Shown: piece after piece, positions 1 through 13,320 of the stretch
Numbering within the stretch: position 1 is the first letter of the stretch
Layout of the letters: each line of letters starts with the position of its first letter
Assembly: GCA_031308135.1 (NCBI GenBank)
Contig: JAHLJT010008756.1
Location: 62,920,317 to 62,984,316, forward strand
Length of the DNA: 64,000 nucleotides
Direction: 5' to 3'
DNA from: Acheta domesticus
Taxonomy: Eukaryota > Arthropoda > Insecta > Orthoptera > Gryllidae
Program-made: the position numbers and the translations under genes
Notes under the pieces: model-generated
Databases searched by the model: none
What the model was told of the DNA's origin: nothing
Seen by the model: only the letters and a program-made list of their open reading frames with translations

Positions 1-2235
1 TTACACAAACTTAATAATAAAGCACCTGCATTATTTAACGTAACGAACCCCCTACACCTCACAGACACCTGCTATTACACATTTCGCATATGGCTATTAT
101 CACATATCCACGTGTGGCTCTTTCAACGTCTCTTTCTCCATCGTTCCCAGTTTCATTGTCAGTCCCCATTCTCCGCATCTCTTTCACCTCTCTCACTGCT
201 TCTCTTTCTCGTCTCTATCTCTTTTTCTCTGTCAGCCTCGTTCTTTCTCTCACTCACAAAATAGTGCCATACCATCAGACTACACCTCCGCCTCGTCTAA
301 CCTCTGCGGACCGGCCTCCGTCCTCTCCATTCTCGCCGCCCCCGGGGACCGGGCTGGGGGCGGCGCCGGCAGCATCCTGCCCCACACCCTCGCCCCCTCC
401 CCTGCCGCCCCCGCCACGCCTTGGGACCTCCCCTCGCTTCCGGCGATCGCCTCCATTACGGGGCGCGCGCCACCTTGCGGAAACAAATTAAACCGCACCG
501 AAACAAAAGAAGCCTAGGAGCGGGAGCGCCGACATCGCGCATGCGCAGAGATGATTTCACTCCTCTGCGACCACGACACGAATGAACGCGCCGTAAAACA
601 AATTTCCCTTCCGGTACCTTACCGAGTGCTCAGATTGTAGACAATGTTACATTTTACTCTTCATTACCCCTTGGCATTGCGTCCTTATTACAAAGAAGGT
701 CCTTATTACTAAAAATATCTCCAAGTACAGTATAACATAGGGCATAAAACATAGTTTGTAATATGATCCAATTTACGAGCACGGAAAGTTAAAACCAAAC
801 AAAACAAATTTCTCTTCTAGTAGGTTTACCAAGCGGTCAGTTTGGGGCAATGATAATTTCTCCCAATTACGCCTTGTCATTTCGGCTAAATTATAAGCCA
901 AATCTAGTAAAAATATCTCCGTCCAGTTTCAAAAACCGAATATATAACATTGTTGGTAATCTGATTCAATTAAATTCCCACAAAAAAGTTAAAACAAGTC
1001 ATGTTCACCTAATGAACTCTACTTTTCAGAAATGATTTCATTTTAAATTTACAGAGAAGTACATGTGGAATACTGGCGTTTACATCATTAATAAGGAACA
1101 CCAAAGTAAACAATGAATGTATTTTCATCTAAACATTCTCTCCCTTTTCCGATAGGGTTGTTACGCCTAATACAAATTAACTAGCTGTCACTTGTAATAG
1201 GGAAAGGATTAGATGAAGGATTAGATAGGGAGAGGATTCTTTAAAACTAATCTTACAAGTGTTGCCGTATATGAAATGTCACAAAATAATTAATTGCAAT
1301 CGATCTGAAGAGAACAGAGATCCGGATATTTAAAAAATAGTTTCTATTACATTTTGAGTTCTCATTTGATGCAGGAAATCAATAATTCTACGACCGATAA
1401 CACGAATTCTGGAACGATATTCAACTTCTTTGTTCGTCCTTAACCCTAACGCTCGATAAGTCGAAAAATTCGCAGTTTGATATATTCCCATTTCGGTAAG
1501 GCAAAGTAGAGAATACATTGCATACTATTGGAACATATTTTTCACTGTACATATATTTCACAAGTAAATATCTACGCACATGTGGAGAGGACACAGAAGA
1601 ATAGATTGAACCATTAGGAAGTTTTCCCATGCTGATGATTCTGCACCCCATACTTCATCAAATGTCTGATATCGCAAACGGTTATCCCAACAACCGTTTT
1701 GTCATTAAGCCTTTCCTCGGTCTGTAGATGTGATATTTGAATTGATATCTAACAAGAAGTGTCGATGTGGTGATAAATGAAACTTGAAGAATCACTTCTT
1801 TCGGTACTCGTTGGTATCGGTTATGATCTTTAATAAGAAAACAATATACCCTGTGTATTCAAACTTTTCTCAAGAAATTAGCAATAAAGGATATATTACA
1901 AAAATTCATTTTCTATTTTGGTGACCCTTTCACTCATTTAAATAAATTACAAACTACTATTTTTGTTCAGTAAATCTAATTGAGTAGGTATAATGTCTGA
2001 ATGAAAGGAAAGAATGTTCTGTGAATGTTAGAACAATCGAAACAATTATTTGTCATTCATTATGACAGTGTTCTCGTTTCTTCTATTCGATAGTGGTATT
2101 CGAGTATCCGATACGAAAATTCCATCGGTAGCATCCGTATCGATACTGGAAATATCGAAAACAAAACAGTTATTACTGCAACAATCAAAAGTTTCGCAAT
2201 TTTACTGCCTACCTCCACCCCGTTGCCTGAAGCCC
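1..2235. other. Non-coding stretch, no gene seen
   Basis: I see no supported gene. Positions 130-280 are pyrimidine-rich, and about 290-480 is a GC-rich, CpG-rich block whose open frames code only low-complexity Pro/Ser/Arg. From about 600 to 2200 the DNA is AT-rich with stops in every frame and no recognisable motif. The GC block could be a CpG-rich regulatory region, but nothing in the sequence proves that. Confidence 0.5.
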
Positions 2236-2479
2236 GGTTAGAGACAACGGAGGGGCGGCGGGAGGTGAGAGGAGGGAGCGTGGCGGCCGAGGAGTAAGAC
2301 GAATGGCAACCCGTGGCCCGGCAGGGCGCTCGCGAAATCGAATTAATGCTGAGCGATGGGCGGCGGCTGTGAGGCGGGCGGCAGCCGGCGGTTCGTCGGC
2401 TGATCGGAGACGCCTCGCGGGGGCGGTTATGGATGGCGCCGGCCCGCCTCCTGCCACCCCTGTAGTTTCCTGCCGCCCC

Positions 2480-2590
2480 CCAGTCGCCGCCCCGCGCCGC
2501 CCCCGCGCCGACCCCGCCGCCCCGCGCCGCCCCCGCGCCACCCCCGCGCCGCCCCCGCGCCGCCCCTGCGCCGCCCCTGCGCCGTTCCCA
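2480..2590. repeat. GC-rich minisatellite, CCGCGCCGCCCC-type units
   Basis: A run of imperfect 10-14-bp units of the form CCGCGCCGCCCC lies inside a larger GC-rich block (about 2230-2660). Open frames on both strands across it code only Ala/Arg/Pro/Gly-rich low-complexity protein, as expected from the base composition. I therefore treat the block as a simple repeat and not as a gene. Confidence 0.7.
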
Positions 2591-2660
2591 CACAGCCTCC
2601 TTACTCCCCCGTACCGGGCCTGGCCTCGTAACGTATTCCCACGCCGCCCCTCATGCTGCC

Positions 2661-4176
2661 TCTTACCGCTTCTGCCCCATGCAGTTCTGGAGCTACCATC
2701 CCTACTTGTTAAATGCCACCCCCGCGCCGCCATCCCTGTCTGTTCCCATGCCGGCTCCGCACCGCCCCTACGTTTCTACTTTACTGCTTCGTACCGACTC
2801 TGAGTTATCGCCAAGCGGCCTCATGCTGCCACCATATTGGTTCCGCGTTGACGCAGCAACGCCGCCACTATACAGCCACCAGCCCTTTCAGTAATTGGCC
2901 ACGCCTCCCTCATAAGGCTTCTGGATCGCCTCAACCGTGCTCCCTTTGCCGTCTTTGGCTATTCCCATATCGCGGAGTCCCATTCACCGCCATCTTAACA
3001 CTGAAGTGCGCGCGTTGGCGCACAGCTTACGCCATCGGTAGATATTGTTGCGTCATTTCCGATAGATGAATCGATATTCGTTATCTTCTCATTGAACCTT
3101 TCAGTGTAGTCTTGATTTCCTGCGTGTGAAGTTTCGTTGTCCTTACTCAATTCTGGGTTGAATTATTCGTGGGTCAGTCATCGACGGACCGTCTCTCGCG
3201 TACTGTGCATCGCGCGTCTCAAATTATTCTTCTGTTATGAACTTCCATCTCTACACATTGATGGAAAAAATCCTTTTATACTCACGCAAACTAGTAAATT
3301 CAAATTGTATTCTTTTGAGAAATTTGTTTCAGAGGTGATTTTGAGAGAGAAACTTGTCGCATTACAAAACTTTTGCTCTAATACGAAGAGGAGGAAAAAG
3401 TGGGTTGTAATGAATTGACGGTGCCTTTAATAATTGACTGTGATGATATGTGCTATAAATTGAAACACAAATATCACAATATAGTTGCAGAAAAAAAGAG
3501 AAATCTGCTGGCGCACTCCGTGCGCCGCGCGCTCATGTATGTTCCGAAATTTGACGCACTGCGCTTAAGGGTTAATGCCTCCTGGCTCTCTCTAGGCTAT
3601 CTCTATCTATGTCTCGCCCCGAACACTGCGCTGTCTCCACTGCCCGCCAGCATTAGCTGCTTATCCCTCAATATCACACACTGACTATTCGTATACGGAT
3701 CTTGTCGAGGACAAAGTGGGTTCGCGGTAGATTTTCTCGGGGTTCCTCCCGTTTCCCAGTCTGTCGTTCCACTATGGTTCTGGCATCGTATTAACTAGTC
3801 TGTCAAAGTCGTTCGTCTACGGGAACTATAAGGCTTAGGAACTCGGATAATAATGTAGTTAAGAACGTCATTTGGCCGATATCGAGCAAATAACGGACGC
3901 ATTTGAAGTCCATAAATAAAGGCAGCAGTCGAGTTTTATAACCAGGTCTCTTTTCGACATCGACCGTTCGATATCGTTCAATAATTTGCGTAATAATACC
4001 ACATTATATAAACATTCATAGAATAAATATCTTTTCTTAGAATAACTATACATGACAGAAAATCGTTTTGGTCTCTTATTAATTAGGATGCACTACGCAG
4101 TTAACTACTATGTAATTTTTAAACCACATACTTGATAAAATGTTGATTACGGTAAAGTGTTGTACATGGCTACGGC

Positions 4177-4218
<42 letters not shown>

Positions 4219-5394
4219 TTAGCTCTTACAATGTCGTAGATTGGGCGTCTATTTAATTTATACATTTATTTTGCAAATCATAAAGAACATAATTTCATAA
4301 CTGAATCATAAATTCAGTTGTATGAGATATGATGTGAAATATATAATTTAAAAATAAAAATAAGAATGTGAAGTATTGAATAAAAGATATTTGAACGACG
4401 TTCCTCAGTAAATAAAATATAAAGTTAGGAAAAATAATATAATTTGTACTTAAGTTCTTGACCTTCTTCATAGGGATAAATATGAAATGGATGTTCTAGA
4501 TTACACTGGATTGATTGTCTTTTAGAAGAGGTTGTTACATTGGTGTACTATTTTGGATATCGATAAGTGCTGAATGCTACTTAGAGAAACTTATAAGAAA
4601 CACTTAAGTGTTGCAATACCACTAGTTTTTAAACACAATCAAGAAAAAACCGACAGAAAGTGTATTACGCCACAAATTATACAATCACTAATAATATATG
4701 AACACTGATAATATTTAAACGTATCGTAGAACAACGATAATATTTGAACACCACCGGCAAAACACTGGCTAGGAAAAATATATCCGCCAGGAAGGTCTAT
4801 TTCCTAAGCAAATTTGTAGTTCAGTTTTTACAATCTTTATGTAAGCACCCATATTCCGGGAAACGATAGCTGATGGTAATGAACTTCCTGCGGTACCAGA
4901 CAACACACTCCGTCGGCACTTGTTTTACGGAAAGGCCGTAAAAGCAGCGCCTTGGTGCTGTCGTTTGGGTATCGCTAAGGTGCCTCATGTCGTAAAAGAA
5001 ACGACGTTCGTGTCTGCGTGTCACGCTTCAGCCTATGGGCGCAAGACGAAATACGACGTTCACGGAAGCCAATTAGCAGAATGTTGACTTAAAGTAGACT
5101 CTGCACATCTCACATGAGCATTTCCTGTAGATTTTTTTTCGGTTTTTGCAGGCACCAAGAGGAGAGATGGCATCAACGGAAAAGAAAATTCATAGAACTC
5201 TGGACGGTGACCCTCCTTAAATCCTATAAAATTAGGATATTTTGATGTTTTTTTTGTTTTTTGAATGTTTGGAAATTGATTTCTCGACTTTAGGCGCTAT
5301 AAAAATCAGAAAAAGTATGTTTTTATTTTTTATGACGTTCCGTCAAGAATCCTATTCCTAAGTAATCTATTAATCGTCGGTCTGTGGTCAGCAA
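2661..5394. other. Non-coding stretch, no gene seen
   Basis: No coding feature is supported here. Short open frames (for example 3137-3418 and 3400-3684) show no family resemblance. The DNA is mostly AT-rich and holds one clear AAT microsatellite, listed separately. Confidence 0.5.
4176..4219 (+). repeat. (AAT)n microsatellite
   Basis: About 14 uninterrupted AAT trinucleotides run from CAATAAT to the following TTTAGC. This is a simple sequence repeat with no sign of function. Confidence 0.95.
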
Positions 5395-5525
5395 ACTCAC
5401 AAGACCTTCCGCGACAACACACATACATGAAAGACAAAGGACAAACAACCGTACCCACGGTGGGGCTCGAACTCGCGAACGTTCAGACCGAGACTAGCTC
5501 TAGCCACCTCAAGCCATCCAGGTCA
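5395..5525 (-). repeat. tRNA-derived SINE-like fragment
   Basis: On the minus strand a tRNA-like head reads from about 5520 downwards. It contains GGTGGCTAGAGCTAG (A-box-like) and, about 35 bases later, GAGTTCGAGCCCCAC (B-box-like, near 5460-5475). These are the internal RNA polymerase III promoter boxes expected of tRNA-derived SINEs. Its sequence differs from the abundant ~540-bp SINE elsewhere in the window. I could not define its 3' end. Confidence 0.5.
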
Positions 5526-8500
5526 CATTTTTTATAGTATATTATGTTCAAATAATTGAAAATTAGATGTTTCCTGCAGATATTAGAAGAGCACACTTTC
5601 TGATTGCGGAGGAAAATATGCATTTTCTTTCAATGCCGTTCTCCAGTTATAACATTTTAAATGGATTTCACAAAAACACTTAATTTGCAATTTTCTTAAC
5701 ATATTCATTCTGATTAATCATCGGTTGTAGAGCTATACAATACAATATGTATTTGTCCGTTGGGAAGAAGGTAACATACAAGTGAAGGAAATTCATTTAC
5801 TAGTTAATAAGCACCGCAGTTTCAGCTTCCACACATCTGTCGTTAGGTGCCAAACCACCCAATATCGCTGACAAAGGACCTCGTAGAAATGCTCCCCACT
5901 GCGAGGAACTACCGCGAAGCGAAAGGCCAGTTCGCCCCTGATTCGCAGGCGTACCCCAAGATTCTCGTCCCGGGCCAATGAAGGTCGTAGACCTCCACGG
6001 CCCCCGCCTCCCCCGCGCTCCTCCCACGCCACTCTCAGCCCCACCCCGCCATCTCCACGCTCGCCGGCAATAATTGCCCTCCCCATTGTTGCCCCAAATG
6101 CACCACAGTGGCGGCACCCAGCGCCCAGATTAATAAGCATCAGCCGCGTTCGCTATTGTCCAACACACACTCTCGCCGCAACTGTAATTTAATTTGTCTG
6201 AGGCCGGCTGCCCTCCGCACCATTGAATTATGGGTAATGTTAACTGACCTTGTGAACTCGGAGGTATTTCTTCATGATCCCGGCTGGGCGCTCGCTCCGG
6301 AAAAGATTTCGTTTTTCTTTGTTTTGGGGGAGATTTATTAGCCTTAAATAGTTGTTTCTGGAGGTGGAATCGCGGCTAAGATGGCGACGGGTCGAGTTGC
6401 CGGCTCGAGCAACAAGTGGTCTCATAGACCAGTTATAATGAAGACGGATGGAGTGATACATCATGAGGAGTCGGGCCATGCGTGGGGCCCGCACGGCGTT
6501 TCAGCAGGTCAGGAGGGAAAATTGAATATCTGGCCGCTTCTGGGAGGGCGTGAAGGATAGGGCGCTGGAGGCGGGAGACCCGTGTGGAGAATCGGATGCG
6601 GTGAAACAGAGGCCTGAGAAGGTACCTAGCACCTTTTTTCGACGTCTCGCGATATGTTAAGATGACACAGAAACTTCACGAAAAAATAGTATAACAATAT
6701 GGTGTAGATCGGCTTCTAAAATTCCTCTCCCCGTGCGACAAATATTAACGACGTCCAATGGTCTGAAACCACTCTTTATAATTTAATTTGCCTTAATGAA
6801 GCTTATGAAAATATGAATAAAATATTGTAATAAAATGAAGTCTACATTTAATTTAAATATGTTGCAATAATTATTATTTAAGTCATCCACCGTACCTGAT
6901 GTATCTCACGAAAATGTATTATTCATCATCAGCTTTTTGAAAATAGACCACCATTGAAATAAACTTGACTTCCCAGAGTAAATGGTGTCACGTTTTTACT
7001 AGAGGAAAATCTATCTAAGCCGGAATCGATCAGGACACAAAAAATGCCGGTTTAGAGAGGTTTCCGTTTTATGCAAGGTTGTCTATTTTGTGACACTTGC
7101 GATATTGACGTTTCTGCTCTGAAAGTAGTAAGTTACATAATTTTATTATAATTATCAAAATACATTAACATACAACGTTCAAGAAGTCGATAATTGTTAG
7201 TTTTCTGGTATAAAGCTTGAGTAAATATAAAAATAATATACAAATTCGCTCCCCTTCTTCCGTATCCATTGTTCACAGCTAAGAAGTAGAATACAAAACT
7301 TAAGAAATTATAACTATGAATTCCCAACGGTAATCTATCGCGGAAGAAAATATTTACCGCAATTCTCACTACAGATACTCGTAAGATGTCTAGTTCTTCA
7401 AAATCTCAATTCAGATTGCATTTTCATTGCTCAACAATATAGATACACTCTATCTCAGCTTCAGAGAGGTGTAATTGTCGCCGATTGTAGGAAGTAGAGA
7501 TATTTACGAAAATATTGCGGGCAAAATTGTTATGTTTAAGTTAAGAATTTGTAAGTGCAATTATTTGTGTTATGATTATGTTGTATGTAGAGAAAGAGGC
7601 AAGGGGTGGATGAAGTATTTCTTTCTTTTAAAAGGAATCTGTGAAAGGAAAATATTAGGAATTAGTGGTCTACAGTATTTAGTGGCACCAACAGTTTATT
7701 TAAAATTTCAAGGAAAAAATCTTCCAAAAATGTCAATTTTTCCCGGTTTATTCGCAACAACCAAATTTCCAGAGAATCCTTTCTACTGATTCATTTAAGT
7801 ACCTGTTTTATTTCTCAATTTCATCATTTGGTGCTTTCATTTTCCCCCATTTTTTATTTCAATATCTCCTCTCCCTTTCAATTACACATTCAACGAAATC
7901 AATCTATTTTCCTTCTATCAATTATAACAGTATTCAGCTAGCAAAATAAGAGGTTATTTAGCGTCCCTTACAGTATTACTACGAGTATAAAAATGAACTG
8001 GAAATATTATACGTAGATTGTATTATTACTATTTTTTCTAGAGTTGCAAAATTAACTTTTCCCCCTCAGGATATAAAAAATATTTTTCTTCTTCTATAAA
8101 GGTTCTTAGCGTGTTCTCTTTAACTACATCTTTCTCCAAATTTCACATAGCCCTCTTTCTTCCTGTTGGTTTCTCACCCCGCTGGCTCGTACTAATTTTC
8201 ATATCTTCATTTTCATAAACGTTTTTTCCTACTGCAGCTTTTTGTCCTACCCGGTCCCCTTGAATTTTAAGCTTTGTCGCTACTTATTATTTTGTCCAGC
8301 TTGTTATTTCTGGTAATTCTCCTTAACACATTAATTCAACGATTTCGAGCGTACGTTCGGTTTTTAATAGCGTGTGCTCGAGTTGCCACAGCGTATGAGA
8401 TTGAAATTGCATCGTTTGAATTTCAGAGTGAGCACGTTTTTCCTGATTCCAGTCTGTTTGAGGCCCAAGATTAGAGGCATCTAAAAATACGTGCCGCACG

Positions 8501-9353
8501 CGCCCCCTGGACTCACTGACAGCCTCAATCGCGCGCCGCACGATCCCTAACGGTTCCCCGGAGCTGCGGAGAGCAGCCGGCGCCGCCGAGAGAGGGGTGC
8601 CGCAGGGTGGCGAACGCAGGCAGTGGGCCAAAAAATCAAGAAAAAAGGTACAGTTTTGGACAATCGTACTATTTTCCTGATTCATGCATTTGCAGTCTGC
8701 ATGTTCAAAACCACTACCATCTGGAAATGAGATGTGTCCCGTAGGTGACTTTGGCTTAACCTTTAACTTCAGCTTCGCATAAGGGGTTAATGTAAAGGTT
8801 CGCAATATATAATCATTAGTTGTGGAAGATGTATGAAACTCGATTTAAGGTAAATTGCACTGGCCATAAACTCAGATCAAGTGATACTACTCATATATTC
8901 GTGTCGTAATATTCTTCAAACTCGGGTTTTAATGCCCATCAGCCGTTGTCGTTTTATAATATACCGTTTATCATTTCGTATTTGCCTGTAAAGCCAAGGA
9001 ACTGTTTTCTGCCACTCGGACGCCAGCATCTAGTCAAGAATACGCAAGGAAACAAGGCACAAGGCAGGAAAGGCCCCACTGTGAAATGGTAGAGGCGGCG
9101 GTTGAAGTTGAAGACGGCTGGTTCGCGTGCGGGGCGGCAGCGCCTGCCGGCGACGGCGCAAGAGCTGAAGACCTCACCGGCGCCGCCACGCCCTCCGCCG
9201 CCACCGCCGCCGCCGCCGCCTCCCCGTCCCTGCCCTAGCAAACGGCGCCGGCGCCACTCCGTCAGCCAAAGCCAAACCCGCCCCTCCATAGCTACCACTG
9301 TTGTCACCGTCTACCAACATCGCCTTTACCAACGCTTCCATGGTATCGCACCG
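5526..9353. other. Non-coding stretch, no gene seen
   Basis: I cannot support a gene here. GC-rich blocks at about 5930-6120, 8500-8620 and 9110-9260 carry low-complexity open frames on both strands. The frame at 8323-8805 (minus, 160 codons) is the longest and is not simple repeat, but its predicted protein resembles no family I recognise and it has no supporting context. The remainder is AT-rich. Confidence 0.45.
9176..9228. repeat. (CCG)n-rich tract
   Basis: Imperfect GCCGCCACG units run into about seven clean CCG repeats at roughly 9196-9221. The resulting poly-Pro/poly-Gly frames on both strands are artefacts of the repeat. Confidence 0.85.
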
Positions 9354-9451
9354 GCTTAGGTGGCTCAGGGCATCAATTGATGTCAGTGAAGTGCCTCTGA
9401 CCGGGAGGTCCTAGGGTTTCCACTACCGACGGTAGCAGGATTTTGGACACT
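9354..9451 (+). mobile_element. SINE copy A, 5' head fragment
   Basis: This is the tRNA-like head of the window's main SINE family, and the only copy on the plus strand. It reads AGGTGGCTCAGGGCATCA (A box), then CTCTGACCGGGAGGTCCTAG and the region corresponding to the B box, here degraded to AGGGTTTCCACTACCG, then GGTAGCAGGATTTT. Homology stops at about 9451, so roughly 440 bases of body and tail are missing. The damaged B box suggests an inactive fragment. Confidence 0.8.
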
Positions 9452-9479
9452 TCTTCGTATCACTTACGCCTTCCCCCCC

Positions 9480-10305
9480 CCCCCAATATCCTTGGAACCA
9501 ACATCCGCAAATACGTCTTCCCTAACGTTAACCTACAGGAAAAGGCCCTGGAAACCTCTCCAATCGTCAATTTCGATCTCATTATCGTTCATGTCAGCCG
9601 ACCCTAATCTTGCCTCCTCCATCGTTTGCTTATTCATTGACGCAGCTCCACCTCCATTTACAAAAATCTCGCAATCTCATTGCAACGCCTTTGTCACCAT
9701 CAGTTACCTCACTTGCGCCGCCCTGCCCGCCGCCGCTCTTGCCCCCGCCGCCCCCACCCGGCCCTCGCCTCTACCATTCGATCAGGCAAAGCCATATCCA
9801 CCCCTCCATAACAATCGCTTTCTACTAACATTACCACTACCAACGCCTCCATACGTAATGTCACTGCCACCGTGTGCACTTCCATTACCAATACCGTCGC
9901 TTCCGGAGGTACCGCCCTAGTCACCGACTCTGCTGCGATTGCCACTACCACTGCTTTTCCATACACCGCCACTGTCATCTCACACTCAGAGCCACTGCGT
10001 TGGATTCCCTCTTTCATCGACATTCCCATTACGCCGACTCCACCATTACGAGTACTACCAACCCCATAATCGCTTGATTTATTTCTTTGTCGCCGCTATC
10101 GCTTCCATCGTCGCTGTCCCTACCAATACTAGAACCATCATCCCCTACAACCACCATCACCACAACCACCGTCGCCAGAACCATCACAACTACCACCTTC
10201 ATCACAACTTCCTCCGGTCGCATGACTTCGCCAATGTCGCCACTTCGTCATCACAGCCACACAGCCACCGCCGCCCAACATCACAACCCTCGATTTTCGC
10301 TTTTG
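9480..10305. repeat. Degenerate ACC/CCG trinucleotide-rich array
   Basis: For about 800 bases the plus strand is dominated by imperfect CCACCA, CCGCCA and TACCAC units with very little G. Open frames here (for example 9492-9920 and 9709-10029) code Pro/Thr/His or Val/Ala-rich low-complexity protein on both strands, as expected from the composition. The array sits between a SINE head (9354-9451) and the tail of another SINE copy (10308 onward). Confidence 0.65.
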
Positions 10306-10307
10306 AA

Positions 10308-10850
10308 TGATTGGTGATTGATTAGTGTTTCCGGGCGCGTGAACTTCTCCTTAGTCCCATACATTTTATGGTGGCGGCTTTTTATGGTTACGGTTTTAGG
10401 TGGCGATGAAGATCCCTAACTGGATGGCGAGATCTGGCACCGAACTACAAGTCGGCTTGCGGTTTTTTTCCAACCAGGTGTCTCACTTGAGCGCGGCACC
10501 ACCCCAAGCCGGACATGCCCTGGTATTCTGACATGTGTAGTAGTGTAGTGCATGTAGGAGTGTAAATAAGGGTGAAGATAGTACAAAGAAGAAGAAGGAA
10601 AGATTGTGCGCGATCCGTGGCCCTTTTGTTAGGGTACTGCTCAGGTATTCATCTTGTTAATCGAAGCAAACACGGAAAACTACCGATCACCGCAGCCGGC
10701 CGCTAAAATTCTCCTCCAGACAGCGCCTGAACCCGATCTAGCTATCTAGCCACTGTCGAAAATACTGTCACCATCAGGACTCAAACTCTAGAACCTCCCG
10801 GTCAGAGGAACAGCAGTGAAATGCATTGATGCCCTGAGCCACCTCAGTCG
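10308..10850 (-). mobile_element. SINE copy B, near full length
   Basis: A near full-length minus-strand copy of the ~540-bp tRNA-derived SINE. Read 5' to 3' on the minus strand it has the head CTGAGGTGGCTCAGGGCATC, a B-box-like stretch around 10780-10800 (GAGTTTGAGTCCTGATGG), a CAGCGGCC-type middle near 10695, the block complementary to GATCCGTGGCCC, and a 3' end complementary to TGTTTCCGGGCG. It finishes in a short run of ATTG-type tail repeats (complement of GATTGGTGATTGATTAG). It lies between two degenerate trinucleotide-rich stretches. Confidence 0.85.
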
Positions 10851-10853
10851 ATG

Positions 10854-11041
10854 GGTACTAAACGTCGTGGCCTGCTTCACTACCGCCACCACCTCCAGAA
10901 TCTCAGCTTTCGCCGCCTCACCGCCACTACCACCATCACTGCGATCGCGGCCTCCGTCTCGGCCGTCGCCGCCTTGGGCGCGTGCGTCGGGGCGGCGTCG
11001 GCTGTCTCCTCCGCGTACCTGCTGCCGCGGCGGTGGCGCCC

Positions 11042-11088
<47 letters not shown>

Positions 11089-11240
11089 AACGCCAGATGC
11101 TGCATCTGCCTGCTCCCAAGGCCGCCTGTAGCGTGGGGCGACGCGTGCCAGAAGGCGGTTTCTGTTTCTAATTCCCCCGCCGCCCCGCGCCGTTCTGTCC
11201 CTCCTATCTGATCTTGGAGGGCGCCTACCAATTACTACTT
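10854..11240. repeat. GC-rich block with (GGC)n tract
   Basis: A CpG-rich block containing about 14 clean GGC repeats at roughly 11045-11088. Open frames on both strands give poly-Ala, poly-Arg or poly-Gly runs over the repeat. I see no conserved protein domain, so I do not call a gene. Confidence 0.75.
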
Positions 11241-13245
11241 CCCTCTCGTGGACAACTTACAAATACACGCACTTTATATACTTATGAAAGTAGGCCTATA
11301 GCAGTGGACGCTTCTAATATGGGTTTAAAATTTCTCATTTTTATTATCTGAGAAGAAAAATTACCAGGGAATGTAAATAGAAAGCGCCCTATTTAAAAAT
11401 ACGATATTTCGAACTTCTAATCCCTGACATGCTTTCTTGTACTGTTTGTCGATGCAATTTATTTAATTATAAGGAACAATGTGTATAATTTATTTAACTT
11501 AATTATGTGAACATTTATTTATTGTACAAAGGTACAATTTATTCTAAAAGGTATTATTTATTGTACAAAGGTACAATCTTGTTAATGTTTTAATTGTGTA
11601 ATTTAGTTAATTTGTCAGCAGGGAGATCGAGAGCAAGATGAGAGGGCGAAATGAAAAGTAGTGCTCTGTCGTTTCGAAGTGTGCATGCATCCTTGAGGAA
11701 TGCAAGTGATATGAAGTAAATTAACACTCAAAAGGAATCGAAAAATACCTTGCTACGTTGCGAGTAGGATTCAGATAAGATACTTTGCTGTTCTGAAAAG
11801 CTTTGAGTCTATTGATTACTTAGATTTTACTATTAATATCACAATTGATCGTCAATAATCCAGACATCTAAAATCTGAATTGTTAATAATCCGGATTAAA
11901 TTCAGACGAAATATAAGGGAATGAAGTAACTGCTTCGTGTACGTACGTGTTTGTTTAAAAGCGCCTGCATTAATTAATGATTTTATTAGAACTATTAACT
12001 TCAGAAAATTCTTTACAATGTAGTTACAAAAATCTATTCTTCAACCAATATAAGCCCGTAAGTGAAATGTGTCTAGGAGGAATTTCCCCGAAAATGCAAA
12101 TTGCATACATTTATTACAATATACATTTTTCTCTTAAAAATGACTTGTCTCATGAATAATAAATTATATTTTCTCGGGAATTTATGAGATCAATGGGTAC
12201 TCATTTCTCTAGCAAGGTAATACATATCTTACTACAGTATTTTATTCACCCGTTGCACTTCTGTAACCAATCGTACAGGATAATGAACAGTGTTATCGAT
12301 ATTTTGTGCACTGAAGACATCTACCGGTTATTTCTTCATTTTTAAAATATGGACAATTTGATAATCCGGAAGGGGTCCGCTCCAAATTAATGAGGATTGT
12401 CGATGTCCTATAAGAATATTTATAATGTTGTCTTGGCTGAAAAATACTAATACTTATCTGGAGTCAAGAAGTCCTTTACTGCCAAGTCCATTTAAACCAG
12501 TATGATTTAAAAACACTGTAGTAAATTTATGAAATTTGAATTCATAACAACTATTTTATAAGAAATATATGTCAAACATTTAATATAAAAAGTCTTTAAG
12601 TTGGTATATATTTTTAATTTGATGATTTAAATTAATAATTCTACTCAAACACTTACTATTTACATTGCAACGTACTGTATTAATTTCAGAATAATTGTGT
12701 AAGTTAGGAGAAAAATGAACCTTTATCCAAAAAAGGTAGTGTTTTCCAAACAAATTTAAAAGCATATAAAATATACAAGAACGATCAAGCAAGACAACTG
12801 CTTGCAAAAACCTGCGAAAACACAAACATCAATAAGGAGAACTAACAGTGCAAACAACCTCTAAAAGAATCGGCCCGGCAAATATAGACATAACCACATC
12901 CTTCTAGATGAATAGGTTTCAATGTTATGCTCATTTAACATTTTGCATGTCAAATTCAGCAGCCATTTTGTCAAATACAGACGTATAAATAAATACGTGT
13001 AAAAGCATATTCTATTACAAAATCCACCATAAATTATGTATCAAAATGTCCAGAAAACCCTAAATATTTAAATAAAGTTAAGAAAAAATAATATATTTTT
13101 TTAGATTTTTAATGTTGATGCCGCTAAACAATTGTTAAAGCAAAAGTACCTCTGCAAATCATAAGCAAAGAGAAAACGATTTATTGGAGAGTATCTCTGA
13201 GTTCAATCTCAGAAAGTAAACAAGAACTAAAGTAAATTACATTTT
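11241..13245. other. AT-rich non-coding stretch
   Basis: No gene is supported. A direct repeat of about 22 bases built around TTGTACAAAGGTACAA, itself a hairpin, occurs at 11515-11537 and 11554-11576. Two distant sites with AATCCGGATTA-like sequence (near 11890 and 12365, opposite orientation) faintly resemble pogo/Tigger terminal repeats, but the match is too weak to call an element. Confidence 0.45.
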
Positions 13246-13320
13246 CTTATTCTCGAGCTTTTCGGGATTCCACCCTTTGGGTTTCCGGATCGTCGAAATC
13301 CCGAAAAGCTCGAGAATAAG
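13246..13320. repeat. Perfect 24-bp inverted repeat (hairpin)
   Basis: The left arm 13246-13269 and the right arm 13297-13320 are exact reverse complements over 24 bases (the left arm begins CTTATTCTCGAGC, the right arm ends GCTCGAGAATAAG). They are separated by a 27-base loop that itself contains ACCCTTTGGGT. I see no obvious target duplication. It could be a tiny foldback element, a hairpin RNA source or a cruciform-forming site; the sequence alone does not decide. Confidence 0.9.

Noticed and set aside
2060..2803. Long overlapping open frames on both strands, up to 177 codons
   Set aside because: They run through GC-rich CCGCGCC repeats, are Ala/Arg/Gly/Pro-rich and open in several phases at once, as expected from few AT-rich stop codons.
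8323..8805. 160-codon minus-strand frame
   Set aside because: Less repetitive than others, but no domain, no homologue I recognise and no splice or promoter context; kept only as a note.
11830..12410. Possible pogo/Tigger-like element with AATCCGGATTA-type ends
   Set aside because: Only a few bases match between the two ends, with no clear inverted repeat or target duplication.
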